From Panaeolus papilionaceus (Eukaryota > Basidiomycota > Agaricomycetes > Agaricales), in the NCBI GenBank assembly GCA_015501605.1, contig JADNRZ010000002.1, forward strand, positions 620,001-684,000: DNA of 64,000 bases. Direction: 5' to 3'. Made by a program: the position numbers and the translations under genes. Below the pieces are notes generated by a model, which searched no databases, had not been told where the DNA came from, and saw only the letters and a program-made list of their open reading frames with translations. The number at the start of each line of letters is the position of its first letter. The stretch's first letter is position 1. Below are positions 10,654 through 22,202 of the stretch, in pieces.

Positions 10654-13047
10654 CTATCGTCCCGAAAGCACTGTCTTCACGAGATATTTTTTCTGCATAT
10701 AATGCCAAAATCGCTGGATATCCACGAGCATGGCGACGGGGACGGTGACCAATAGTATCGGTATTGCAATCTCCCAGAATCTTCATAGGAAAATAATCAT
10801 CAGTAAACATTCGCAAAACAGATTTGGCGCATACAGTAGATCACTGTGGTTGTTTACCGACCACATGAACTTGAAGTTCATACCGAAATACCCAGTCAAA
10901 AGGGTCAGAGGAAGAAATATAATCGTCACAAGGGTGAGGAGTCGCCTATAATGGGTTAGCTTGGTGTTCCAGCGATCAAGAGTTGCAGAGAGCCCTACAT
11001 CGTATTGTTCATCTCATACGAGGCAACCTGTAGAATACTCGCATTAGCCAAAGAGCAAAACAAACTAGATTGACACCCACATTAAACGAGTAGTTTATTA
11101 GATTTTCCGTGATGTTCGAGTACATATTGAGACTCGTTAAAATGTACTCCATGTGGTCGTAAACATCTGCCAGGTATATCTTGGCGGTATGGCTCATAAA
11201 GCCAACGACCTTCACGTCTTTATTAGCCGAATCAGAGGTATCAATGAGGGCGGCGCAACGATCCAGGTCATATCGTCTGAGGCCGTAGATAAGAGTCTTA
11301 ATGGGATCAAGTGTGCGTTGGTGAAGAATTAGGTCTCCCGAGAGGATGTGCACTAAATTCTATGTTCAGAACGTTGACACGCGACAATATTGTGCTAGTA
11401 CACTTACGTTGCCTCAGTCGCTTTGAGCTTGCATGTAGTAGAATATCGTGCTCGTGCTTAATGATCCGTCTATGATATTCGTCAACGACTTCAAGGGACC
11501 TATCAACAACTGGGGAAAGCGTGTCAGGTTACTATAAATTCGGAGAATAGAGTCGGGAGTCGTACTCAAATCCAAAAGCGAATGAATTAGCAGAGATGGG
11601 TCTGCCGACTTCCTGAGCATAGTATCCCTGGACCGTAGTCGACGTGTGATGGGCGAAGTAAACTTCAAATCAGGGACAGAGTGGACCGAAAGTACAGTCC
11701 CTATAAAACATATCAGTTCTATCCAAGATATCAAGGGGTTCTGCTTACCATCTCTCAAAAGAAACAGGAACATAGGAGAAACGCGAACGTTGACTCGGTC
11801 ATCCTGATTGAAATTAGTTTTTTTATATATGAATAAGAATGAAGATGGGGATACGAACGGCTTTCATAGCCTCAATGGACCGCTCTTGTTGTTCTATATT
11901 CTGCTTCGTTGCCCGCATCTGTTAGACAATTAATGCGTGTTATCATGAGGACGTTTGAGAAGCAAAAACCTACGATGTGCTCTTTGGTCATTATCCTTTC
12001 CAACTCGTCCCTTGTTGGAGCGTGCATCTCGTCGCGAGTGAAGGGCAGAATGTGCTTGTGTTTGGGAGAGAATTTAAGACTGCTGTGCTTTTCGTTGCCC
12101 CAACTTTGGACTTTCGGCATCCTGTGATTCATGGGCAACGGTGAAGACGTCCTCCAATCACTTGTATCTCCGCCGTCTAAAACCCCCCCAACCAACGAGC
12201 TATCATCATCAAGCTCGTGGCATAGAATGTGTATCATCAGGTGATGAGCATAGTAGTCTGCTTTTGATCGATTTCGAGCATGCCCATGGAATATATCTTC
12301 CAGGGCAAGTGGATGAAGATCTAAAAATGGAGTTCAGATTAAGCGGGTCAAGGTATGTAACCACCTACTGTATCGCAAAGCAAGAGCCTTCATGACAGTC
12401 CAGCTGATACCTCCAATGTTTATCCAGCGCACCCTCACCCATGGCGCCCTTGTTGGGTCATCCATCTGTCCAACGACAGGAGAATTGAGGGGTACACCTC
12501 CGTCAGAATCCATAAATTCAATAAATTCGAATTTATTCAGCGACCTGTGCACACTTCTCACAGACGAGTAGTCGACCACCTCTATCTGACAGTCGTTCTC
12601 AATCTGACTGTAGAAAGCATTGGCAGAGGACCTTCTGGGGTCAACCCCTGGTTCAGCTCCTATTCGTGATCTTCCACTGCCAACAATTGCTGAAGTACCA
12701 CGATGCATCGCGATGACTTTATGTACCGCGGCTCGAAACCTGTCCAGGGGCTTGCGATGTAAAGCATGCTCACTCCTTGTGGTTGCAGTGTTAATGTGTA
12801 ACTGTCGTGAATGAGCCGATGATGCGTGAAATGCTCGATGAGAGAGTGGTGTAGTATGTGAACGGGTGTTTTCTGCAGCCTTAGGTGATACATTGCCTGC
12901 ACTAGATGCACTTTGTGGGACATAGCCACTTCGGTGAGAGTAGCTGGGGGATACGGGGGATGCGACAAGGACATCTACATGGAAATCCTCGGGGTCAGGG
13001 GTGATGGAACGACCTTCTGAATCAGAGAAACTGTTTTCACGGGGCAT
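10654..13047 (-). CDS. CorA-type divalent metal (Mg2+) transporter
   Basis: The hallmark of the CorA superfamily, a GMN motif ending the first membrane helix, is present as [10 protein letters not shown] near 10870-10910. A second hydrophobic helix ([19 protein letters not shown]) and a short basic tail ending at the TAG at 10654 follow it. The N-terminal exon (ATG at 13047) encodes a long Ser-rich cytosolic region that leads into a CorA-like domain with [12 protein letters not shown]. Later exons give [19 protein letters not shown] and a long helix with [14 protein letters not shown]. CorA/Alr/Mnr proteins are pentameric channels for Mg2+ in the plasma or vacuolar membrane. At least eight introns of about 50-70 nt interrupt the gene, and their exact borders were not all fixed. 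Confidence 0.87.
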
Positions 13048-14516
13048 TGGTCGTTGATAATGGCCACTCCAAGATTGAAAAGAGTATTTCAGAGCGTCAA
13101 GATTGAGAGTCGGACGTGAGAGTGGGTTTGCCGTCGAGGTGGAAGGAGAGAAGAGCCAACAATAGTGTATTCTGCATTGATTTGAATGGAATATAACACG
13201 GCATTCGAATTCTTTGATGATAACTGAACAAGTTCATCATTGAACTTGATGCGGTTGTCAATGGTTAATACAAAAGTGGGCGATACTTATATCCACTGCG
13301 GTGTACCTGCTGCTTGATGATAAATTTAGCTTGGGTCGCATTGGTAGCGTCAGCTAAATCAAGCCCACTATATGTCGTTAAAACAATAAATATAGAAAAT
13401 CTGCGGAATACAACAAAATAAAACTTGAAAACTCGATGCATGTTGCCTGCGATATAGAGAGCCGTCAGACATGATATCGTTGTTGAAGAGTGTGAAGGTT
13501 GATGTTGATCATTGTGGTTCAAAGGAGCGTGCGGACAAAGTGTCACAAGCACACCGCTCAAATTGCTGAGCCTTGGCGCCTTTCTCTCAGGCTTCATCGT
13601 TTGCTTCAACTGTTCAACCACATTATACACATCCTAAAATTTATGAAAATATCTCATGTGTCTTGAAAAAATTCTGATTTTTGTCAACATAAGATTTCGA
13701 ATTTTTCAAATGCTGCCCAGTTGAGTTACAGTGGCTCGATTAAGACAGCTCTGGGTCCAAGGCAGTCTTCCATAGTGAGGACTCGACATGAATTGAGGAT
13801 GATCCAAGGCATCGTTCTGTGAGTCGCACAGTGGCGTTGTTACTCGTATTACCCTCAAACTAAAATTGTTACAGCATTTTCTTGTGATGACCTGTGCTGA
13901 TTCAAATTCCTCGGTGTCGTTTGAATACGTCTGTCACCAAAACTTCGTCTACATTGCACTTTTTGTGCGAGCTCTAGGGAGCCTAAAGCATTTGAGGCGC
14001 GTTGAAGCGGCCAGAAGTCCCATTTTTACGTTATTGGGATATAGGACGGTGTTTGCACAGTTTGAACAAGATATGACCTCAGTGGATATGGTTTCATTTA
14101 ATTGGTGCTTCAAAAGGTATGTATAGCTGCACTTTCCATAATTCTCGTCATATCCTCTGTCACTGAAACTTTAATGTGTCGTGATACTGTTCATAGATTC
14201 TACTTCGCTATTTGACTCTCATACCTGCTCCAATTGAATGCCCACTTGCTTCAAGCGGTCACTCCCTCAGGTAAAATCCATAGAGAAGCCCCAACTTCTC
14301 CAGCCTAATGGGATTGTATAAGGATAATAGACCTTTCAATAAGGACTCCATTTCTGCGATACGAACGGCAGCGTTGATACGCCACTACTGAAGCCATGCC
14401 TCAAATGTGGCTCAAACGACAGGGCACTCAGTCAAAGAATAACTCGGATCTCATTCTTCGAACTTCGACTGACAGGACTACGTAGATATTCCTTGAGCCT
14501 TTTCTCCCCTCAGCGG
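13048..14516. other. Intergenic, no convincing gene
   Basis: This region lies between the divergent CorA-like and decarboxylase 1 genes. Open frames at 13265-13630 (-) and 13866-14126 (+) show no domain. Low-level coding by micro-exons cannot be excluded. Confidence 0.35.
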
Positions 14517-14524
14517 TATAAAAG
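14517..14524 (+). promoter_or_regulatory. TATA box of decarboxylase 1
   Basis: TATAAAAG about 120 bp before the start codon at 14646. It fits a strong TATA-type promoter. Confidence 0.6.
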
Positions 14525-14645
14525 CCCATCTATATCCATAGCTATCCTCAGAGCTATCTACACTCTACCCTGGTAAGCATGTCCTCGATCTGCAACAAAG
14601 GTTGCTGTGCTGGATGTTGACCAATACACCCTCCAGAATTTTGAA

Positions 14646-16074
14646 ATGTCTTTCAACACCAATGAAGTCCATCGTTCTTACCGTCTAGATGAAAGCAGGA
14701 GGATGCGTCGATACGCAGGTTGGCTCCCAGCCCATCCTGCTATCCATCGTGAATTCTTGCACAAGCATCATGAACACGGCAGGACGAGGATGCGTTCCCG
14801 CTCTAAGCACTGTTCCGCTGTTGCACACTTCAAGGCTGCCATCCTAGCAGACCGTGTGATGGTTGAGCTTTTTGAGCAGGTTTTCCTCCAAGCTGCTCGT
14901 GTTCCTGGTATCCCCGCGGTAAGTAAGCAGACGTGGTTAAGATGACTTCAGTTTGATGCTCATCTCAATTCTCAACTGCTTTCCATCTTTCTAGATCGAG
15001 AATCTGGATGAACTGCTTCACCAAATCGACTCCGTCATCGCCCATGCCCCTCCGTTTGTCCACGCAACCGACGAGCATGGCAATGAGCTTGCTGAACCTG
15101 TTGGCGTCCCTTTATTCCTACTCTTCGATCTCTTGATCAACACCCAGGCTGCATACGACCTCTTCCGCATGCCTGCGTTCAACGTCGCCATGAAAAGGTT
15201 ATTGGACGCCTGGGGAGAGTATCTCACTAGTCCGGATTCGGCCAGTGTCCTCACAGATGCCCCAGGGGGTTGGTTCAGTCCGGTTGCAATTCAGATGCTT
15301 GAGACAAATCGAGGAAAATTCCAGGAAGTCTATTTTGTCCCTGATCCAACAGCTATCGATCGAGGCTACACCTCTTGGGACGACTTCTTCATCAGGGAGG
15401 TCTTACCAGACGCCCGTCCTATCATCAATGCCAACGACAAAACCATCATCTATAGCCCTTGTGAAGCCACGGTGTTCAACATCGCATACGATGTCAAGCT
15501 GCACGACCAATTCTGGCTTAAGGCTCAGCCCTACTCGCTGTACGACATCTTCAACAGGGATGATGAAACTGCCGCCAAGTTCGTTGGAGGTACCGTTTAC
15601 CAGGCATTCTTGAGTCCCCAGGACTATCACCGCTGGCGCGCACCCTTCAACGGCACAATTAGGAAAACTGCAAATGTCCCAGGGGCGTACTGTGCTGCTC
15701 TTCTCGACGAAGGTGCCCCAGCCAATGACCCCGATCTCAAGCCTGGAGACCCCCATGGCGCATACATCCGCTCCTTGCAATGGCTTACCGTTTCTTCCGC
15801 TCGCGCCCTCGTCTTTATTGAGTCTGATAACCCCGACATTGGTCTGATGTGCTTCATCGCCATTGGCATGACTGAGGTCTCTACCTGTGAGATTACGGTC
15901 AAGGAGGGCGACACGGTCACTGCTGGAGATCAGATTGGCATGTTCCATTTCGGAGGCTCTAGCCACGCTATGATCTTTGGTCCACAAGTCAAGATTACCT
16001 TTGCCGATGTTGTCAAGCCGGACGAGCACGTCTTCGTCAACAGTGTCCTTGGCCAAGCTCACAAGAAAAACTAA
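14646..16074 (+). CDS. PSD/PsiD-like pyruvoyl decarboxylase 1, His-to-Arg at predicted catalytic site
   Basis: Two exons (14646-14918 and 14995-16074) give 450 aa. The N-terminal helical region contains RRYAGWLPAHP. The phosphatidylserine-decarboxylase fold follows, with DDFFIRE, an LSPQDYHRW segment and the self-cleavage site FGGSS at 15949-15963. FGGSS in place of the bacterial LGST is as in fungal tryptophan decarboxylases of the PsiD type. These enzymes cleave themselves at Ser to make a pyruvoyl cofactor and remove CO2 from an amino acid or from phosphatidylserine. The His normally found in YHRWHAP is Arg here (CGC, 15637-15639), whereas copy 2 keeps His. In bacterial PSD this is a catalytic His needed for self-processing, so activity is doubtful. 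The substrate is unknown. Confidence 0.85.
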
Positions 16075-17081
16075 GTATTTGTTATACTTTTTGGACTGTA
16101 TTTTTGGTCTCGCCTCGTTCTTCCCGGTCTGAGATAGCCTCTTGCTTTGAATATACTACTAACAAAAATCTACACATCACAATCACCTGTTTGCCTTACG
16201 CTCCCTGTCAAATATGCTTATCACTAGTCACTGCTGTCTATATGAACATTACAGTAGCGCTTGTACTATCTACGTTGAATTCTATGTGTGTCAATGACTA
16301 AGAGCCTAAATTTATTTGTATTCAAATCGGAAGACATAATGCTACTGGACATAGCGCTCGCGCATTTCAGCTGCCGTATCTCCAGAATCTACTGCGTCTG
16401 TATATACTTGCCTCAACCACCTTCTTTCGTAGAGAGGACCGTTGGTACATTATTAAACTCGAGGAACCCTCCCTTCAAGGCTTCCTCCGAGGACCGAGAC
16501 CCAATCAATGTTCAATTGGGTGGTCTTGTGATGCGCTCGACTGTTGATGTGCCCTTTCTTGGTATGATGCACACTGTTTCTGATGACGCAAGGTGTTCCG
16601 CAGTTCTTCAGCTATTTCGTGGGGATTGGGCGATTTTGCTGGTCGCCACTGGGCTGTGGACTCCAAGGATGCTAGCGACAAAAAATGAAATGTCAAACAA
16701 GCCGAATTCAGAATCACTTCAGGGTTATTCGTCGAGTTGATTAATCAAATCCCATTGAACTTTTGGTTAGGATGTCTCTTGTGCTCATTTCTCGGAGAGT
16801 GGGTCAAGTTCAATGAAGAAGCTTGCTATTGATATTCTCGCCGCTCTTCGTGCTTAAAATACCTCATGTTACTTCTTGATAGGCGAAATGGTGCGTGGAC
16901 GTGGCCCAAATGAAGTCGGATATGAATCGGAACCTCATACACCCATTGCAATTGGTCCTTGAACGAACTGTTCGTTTCCCTCATCTCCAATTCGCTCGAA
17001 ACTCGGCAGCGTGGAATGAAGGCCTTAAAACGCACAAGAACTTACGTTCAATTGATGTCATTTACATGACGGCCTTGAGCA
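16075..17081. other. Spacer between the two decarboxylase genes
   Basis: About 1 kb of spacer. The longest open frame (16288-16740, +) has no recognisable domain. Confidence 0.4.
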
Positions 17082-17090
17082 TATATAAAG
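17082..17090 (+). promoter_or_regulatory. TATA box of decarboxylase 2
   Basis: TATATAAAG about 80 bp before the start codon at 17169. Confidence 0.6.
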
Positions 17091-17168
17091 GGACCACTAT
17101 CAAACGTTGGTCGGCTTGAAGATTCTTCGAAGCTTTACGAACATTCGACAACACCCCAAACTACCATC

Positions 17169-18648
17169 ATGCCCCCACCTCATTCAAGTTATCGCGACAA
17201 GAGCAAAAAAATGTCTCGACGTGCAGGTTGGCTCCCAGAGAGCCTACATATTCATCAAGAATTCTTGCGGAAGTGCCATGAGCAGGGCACACTCCGCATG
17301 AGTTCGCACACTGTACACACTCCCTCTGTTGCACGATTCGAAACCGCCATTAGAGCAGACCCTGTCATGCTATCCCTGTTCGATCGAGCTTTTCTTCAAG
17401 CTGACCGAATGCCTGGTGTCTCTCCAGTGAGTACTCCAAGATTAGTTTTATCAAGATTTATGCAACACCAGAATCATTTTTCCAAAACTTACTAACGTTT
17501 GCTAGACGGAAAACCTCGACCAATTGCTGTTCCAGATGGACATCGTCATTTCCCACGCTCCCACATTCTACATCGCGAAGGACGATAACGGGAACGAACA
17601 GCGGGAAGCACTCGGTTGCCCTATGTTTGTCCTCCTAGACCTTCTGAGCAACACACAGGCTGGGTTCGATCTCTTCCGTATGCCTGCGTTTAACATCGCC
17701 ATGAAGGATGTTTTGGACACTTGGGGAGAATATCTAACTACACCACCCTCGGCCGATGTCCTCAATGATGGCCCGGAGGGTTGGTTCAGTCCTGCTGCGG
17801 TGCAGATGCTCGAGCAGGCATGTCGAGGCTCGTTTGACAGAACATATGTTCTTCCTGACGCAACAGCCCCCAACAAAGGCTTCAGCTCCTGGGATGCGTT
17901 TTTTACCAGAGAGGTTCAGCCTGACGCGCGACCGGTCGCAGGTAAGGATGATCCCGCCATCATCCACAACGCCTGCGAAGGGACCATTTACAAGATTGCG
18001 CACAATGTCAAACTTCACGACAAATTCTGGCTCAAGTCCCAGCCGTATTCCCTGGATGACATGCTCGACAAAAGTGATTATGCCCCACAATTTGTCGGAG
18101 GCACTGTGTTTCAGGTTTACTTAAGCCCTACGGACTATCATCGCTGGCACGCACCATTGAACGGAAAGGTGATGCGAACAGCACTCATCCCAGGGACCTA
18201 CTATGCTGCCCTTCCAGACGAAGGTTTCCCAGCCGATGACCACAGGGCAGGGGATCCCCATAATGCGCAAGACCGTTCGATGGGCTGGCTCACCACCGCT
18301 GCTGCCCGCGCTCTCATATTTATCGAATCCGACAACCCCGACATTGGTTTGATTTGCTTCATTGGTGTCGGGATGTCCGAGGTCTCCACTTGCGAGATCT
18401 TGGTGAAGGAGGGCGATCGTGTTTGTGCTGGGCAGCAGATAGGGATGTTCCACTTCGGAGGGTCAAGCAACGTCGTGATCTTCGGACCACAAGCAAAAAT
18501 TGTATTCGCAGATGGTGTCAAGCAAGGTGCACATCAATTGGTCAACAGTGTTTTGGCTCGAGTTCAAGATGCGACAGCTCCGCCGATGAGAACTTCGTGG
18601 TTTAGTATGTTTTCTGGGTACATTCCTTATAGTGGTAGCACTCGGTGA
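17169..18648 (+). CDS. PSD/PsiD-like pyruvoyl decarboxylase 2
   Basis: Two exons (17169-17426 and 17506-18648) give 466 aa. The single intron is at the same place as in copy 1, and the protein is colinear with it (RRAGWLPES, DAFFTREV, GGTVFQVYLSPTDYHRWHAP, IGMFHFGGSS). Both His of YHRWHAP and the FGGSS autocleavage site (18454-18468) are intact, so self-processing to a pyruvoyl enzyme is expected. By family the reaction is decarboxylation of an aromatic amino acid such as tryptophan, or of phosphatidylserine. The lack of a membrane or mitochondrial leader favours a soluble amino-acid decarboxylase. No P450, kinase or methyltransferase lies nearby, so psilocybin-type chemistry is not indicated. 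Confidence 0.88.
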
Positions 18649-18846
18649 TACCTCACCTTCAATTTATTTTGTTGTGGTCCGACTTGGGAGACTTTGATAT
18701 CATTATTAAGAGTTATAGCAACAAAAATACCGAAGAAAGTTAGGAGGACGATGTAAGCTACGTGTCGAAATAAAGGTCGAAGTAAAATATGAGATTAGTG
18801 GTCGCCGCCCGACTCGGAGTCATTCCAGACGATTATATTTTATCAA

Positions 18847-19719
18847 TTAGTAGTATGTCAGCCTTCCAACTTGACCCAAAACACTGTCCATCGCATTTTG
18901 TACTGCCTTGAACTTCATGACCCCACACCTATCACTTTCGATGTGCTGGAAAAGGGCACTCAGCGCGTTGAAACGCGACCCGCACTCTGGACCACGGCAG
19001 ACGTAGATCTTCTGTGCGTGTCGAGGGCTATTGAGGTGTTGATTGAGCCCAGACAAGTGTCGGAATTCAGAATTGCAGAGGTAACACTCAAAGGCATACC
19101 CATTCCACGCGTTATGATTGGCAGAATAGGTGATGTCTGAAGAATTGCCGGATCCAATGAGACGAGAGGGGTCGGTGATAATGTTGTTTGTATCGTAGCG
19201 TCGCACATAGGTGTTGACCGTGCTTCGATTCATTCCGGAGGAGCAATTGCCAGATTCGAGGTGTAGGACAAGAGCGGGTCGAGAGACAAAGGCCATGTCG
19301 CAACCCCTGAAAGGGCAAGCGACGTCCTTGGGACGATGGACAGATGAGTTTAGGTGACTTTGGAGGTTGGATGCGGAGTTGAAATGGCGGTTGCATGGAG
19401 CGCAGAAATGGTGATTTTCAGACTGGCGATAATGTTCTTTGAGTCCGAAGTCGTTTTCAAAGATCTTGTTGCAGGACGAGCAATATGCATGGGCGTCTTC
19501 ATAGTGCTCCACAAGGTCACAATGATCATCGAAGTGTTGGGAACAACGCTGGCAGTAATGATGACGCGGGCTTTGGACCCAATGCTCTTTTAGTCCTACC
19601 CAGGTAGGAAAGTCGAGATTACAGTCATGACACTCGTTATGTGCAGAAGAGTTGCTAATGTGTTGATCATACGCCGACCAGTTTCTGAAAGAACGCTCGC
19701 ATCGGTCACAGTAGGTCAT
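18847..19719 (-). CDS. C2H2 zinc-finger protein ZF2
   Basis: A single exon from the ATG at 19719 gives 290 aa. About nine finger-like units run from YCDRC at the N-terminus to CRGPEC near the end. The family block AFVSRPALVLHLESGNCSSG lies in the middle. The C-terminal tail FNALSALFQHIESDRCG then FKAVQNAMDSVLGQ is shared almost exactly with ZF5, so these two form a subgroup. It is probably a nuclear nucleic-acid-binding protein. It is convergent with decarboxylase 2, with only about 200 bp between the stops. Confidence 0.8.
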   Translation of the reverse strand: MTYCDRCERSFRNWSAYDQHISNSSAHNECHDCNLDFPTWVGLKEHWVQSPRHHYCQRCSQHFDDHCDLVEHYEDAHAYCSSCNKIFENDFGLKEHYRQSENHHFCAPCNRHFNSASNLQSHLNSSVHRPKDVACPFRGCDMAFVSRPALVLHLESGNCSSGMNRSTVNTYVRRYDTNNIITDPSRLIGSGNSSDITYSANHNAWNGYAFECYLCNSEFRHLSGLNQHLNSPRHAQKIYVCRGPECGSRFNALSALFQHIESDRCGVMKFKAVQNAMDSVLGQVGRLTYY

Positions 19720-20366
19720 TGCTGTCAATCTGTCTCAGGGGATGACGAGTTACGACGGAAAAAGACATACCGATTTCGTGTCTTAGAGCGAGTGTCTCTG
19801 CGTACAAGAGGTGGGTTGGCAAGTGAATGGGGAGGAAAGAAAGGTTAATGTCACGGCGCGTAACACGCCAATAACACACTTAAATACAATTTGCCCCTAT
19901 TTTGAATGTCACATTACGTTTGGTTCTTCTTACCAACCTCTTTAGCACATCTTTGACGTGGCGTAGCGCCGTCTTGTCGCACTCTCTTGCTTCTTAATCC
20001 CTGCGTCAGTAAGGCAAACGCATTTCCCGAAAGGGTACATTTTCCAGTTTGGGACCAAAGTTCGAAGGTGTTATATTAGTCTTAGGGGTCATAGAGAATT
20101 AGGTTTGGACTTTAATTAGACGAACATTTGGAGGGGTTGTTTTTTTTTTATTCATCTTGAGTGTGATGGGCTCGGGAATCAAACTGTGGTGCTCATGGGA
20201 AACGACTTCTTTGTTGCTTTCAAAGGGAGTTTACATAACAAGGTAGACCATAGGAGACCAAAAGAACGAGCATGAAAGAGAAAGCAGCAACAGCAGAAAC
20301 AGAAAGGTGGGACGAAAAATAAAAGACTGGAACCAAATTTGAGCGCATAGATCATCAGTGTAACCT
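19720..20366. other. Intergenic between ZF2 and ZF3
   Basis: This stretch holds the ZF2 promoter and ZF3 3' sequence. It includes a T-run near 20140-20150. No gene is seen. Confidence 0.4.
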
Positions 20367-21191
20367 TTAAACCAATTGGTCATGGTAGCGCTGTTGGATG
20401 AGCTTCACGGCCTTTTTGACCTTGCTCCTGACCCATCGGTTATCAGCACCGCCGCAAGCGTTACTGGCGATGTGTTGAAGCATCCCACCAAGTGAGGAGA
20501 ATGTGGAGACAGGGTCGCACTCTCGGTAAGGGCATTTGAAAGCCCTTCCAATATGGGTGCTATTAAAATGCTGCATCGCTTGGTGCGCAAATTTAAAAGG
20601 GACACCGCAAATTATGCAGTTGAGAGAACGACGGGTAGTCCAGTTCTCGACATCAGATATACGCACGGGTTTGACCCCAGCATAATATTCTGATGGACAA
20701 GTGATGTGATTACCACTATCATTGTCATGAACATTGTGGTAGACATCGACAAAATCGATGCCTGACACGCAGGCACCTGCCTCCCAATGAAGGACCAGGG
20801 CAGCGAGAGAGACGAAGCTCTCAGGACACTTTCCCAAATTACAGGGATGGTCCTTCCCTCGATGTGTAGAGGACATCCTATGCTGACGAAGAGCATTGGC
20901 AGAGCTGAAATCCAGCCTGCATTCGTCGCAATAGTAGGGATGCTCAGCAGAGCGACGGCGGTGATGATGGAGACCATCCTCATCTCGAAAGATGAGTGCA
21001 CACTTGGCGCAGAACAGCTTGGGATGTTCTGCGAGAGCATGCTCTTCTAGCTTGCTCTCGTCACCAAAGTGCTTTTCACACACATGGCAGTAGTGATGTT
21101 GTGGGCTATCCCTCCAATGTTGTTGGAGATGCTCGTGTGTGGAAAATTCCCTATCGCAACTGCAACAGGAAGGAGGCATGAAAAGCAACAT
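20367..21191 (-). CDS. C2H2 zinc-finger protein ZF3
   Basis: A single exon encodes 274 aa. A second ATG four codons in (MPPSCCSCDREF) matches the start of ZF1 better and may be the true start. The fingers are CCSC, CHVC, CAKC, CDEC, a C-x4-C finger with FVSLAALVLHWEAGACVSGI, CIIC, and a last finger with FSSLGGMLQHIASNACG. The layout is the same as in ZF1 and ZF4. The molecular target is unknown. Confidence 0.8.
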   Translation of the reverse strand: MLLFMPPSCCSCDREFSTHEHLQQHWRDSPQHHYCHVCEKHFGDESKLEEHALAEHPKLFCAKCALIFRDEDGLHHHRRRSAEHPYYCDECRLDFSSANALRQHRMSSTHRGKDHPCNLGKCPESFVSLAALVLHWEAGACVSGIDFVDVYHNVHDNDSGNHITCPSEYYAGVKPVRISDVENWTTRRSLNCIICGVPFKFAHQAMQHFNSTHIGRAFKCPYRECDPVSTFSSLGGMLQHIASNACGGADNRWVRSKVKKAVKLIQQRYHDQLV

Positions 21192-22202
21192 GAACTATTT
21201 GAGTGACGAAAAGTGACGATAGGGACGATTATTCCTGGAGAGAGATGGCAGTCCGGATACGAGTCAGAGGTCTGGGTAACCAACATCGCCAGCCTTTTAT
21301 AGCGCGGGTTTACCGCGGTTTAGGGTGACTTGATATCAACGACTCAGCAATTCTATGCGACAAATCTATTATTGTTCATGAAAGCACGAGTCTCATCGTA
21401 TGAATGCATGTCTTGTGGACAAACCTGGGACGGATATCGGGGACGTGCATCTGGAATTGCCTAATCATATCTAGCTGAAATTTCAGCTATGTCACGGTAT
21501 AGGTTCCAACGTATAGGACAATAACAACAGTATAATTCAAAACGCACATCTAAGACATGTTACGAGGCCTCAGTATTCATAACCTAGCGAAAATTGTGGT
21601 GGTCAAGAGGAAGGTTAAGTTTACAATGGGCTTACTTCGACGAAAGGCAGAAGAGGACCGACAAGTGCACACAGTCGCGCAAATGTGGTACTGGTCATCC
21701 TCTCGAAGTGTATCTTCGGACGTCAGTACGACGGGGTAAAAGACGGTTGACTCGTGAGTTGATAAACGGCTTCAAACGTCGGATAAGTTTACAGTCTGCA
21801 GCTTCGATTTGAGTGACAGTTTGAGTCTGTATCAAGTCTGGTGCCAATGCGAACATTATCTGCACGTGAGTGTACGACGCCCACCCTGAAGAAAGCTCGT
21901 CAAGAAAAACGTAAAATGTACGAAATAAACTTTTTGTCAGATGTATTTAAACCCCATGTCAGTCATTTACGTCCATAGCGCTCTTCGTTTTACCCTCTCT
22001 TCATACATCCAGCTATTTAACCTTGAGGACTGACACTGGTTTAATCAGTACTGTTGTTGCCCCTTTATTGCCGAAATCGGACGTTGTCGACGCGACGCGA
22101 CCTAATTAGTGGGGAATAAGAGACGTTCGGCTATGTACCAATTTTTGAGTGTAAGACGCTCTTCACCCAGCCAGCTTCAATTTAACATACCTTTATCAAT
22201 AA
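21192..22202. other. Divergent intergenic region between ZF3 and the TET/JBP-like gene
   Basis: About 1 kb with no open frame of note. A TATA box for ZF3 lies at its left edge (21294-21301). Confidence 0.4.
21294..21301 (-). promoter_or_regulatory. TATA box of ZF3
   Basis: TATAAAAG on the minus strand, about 100 bp before the ATG at 21191. Confidence 0.55.
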
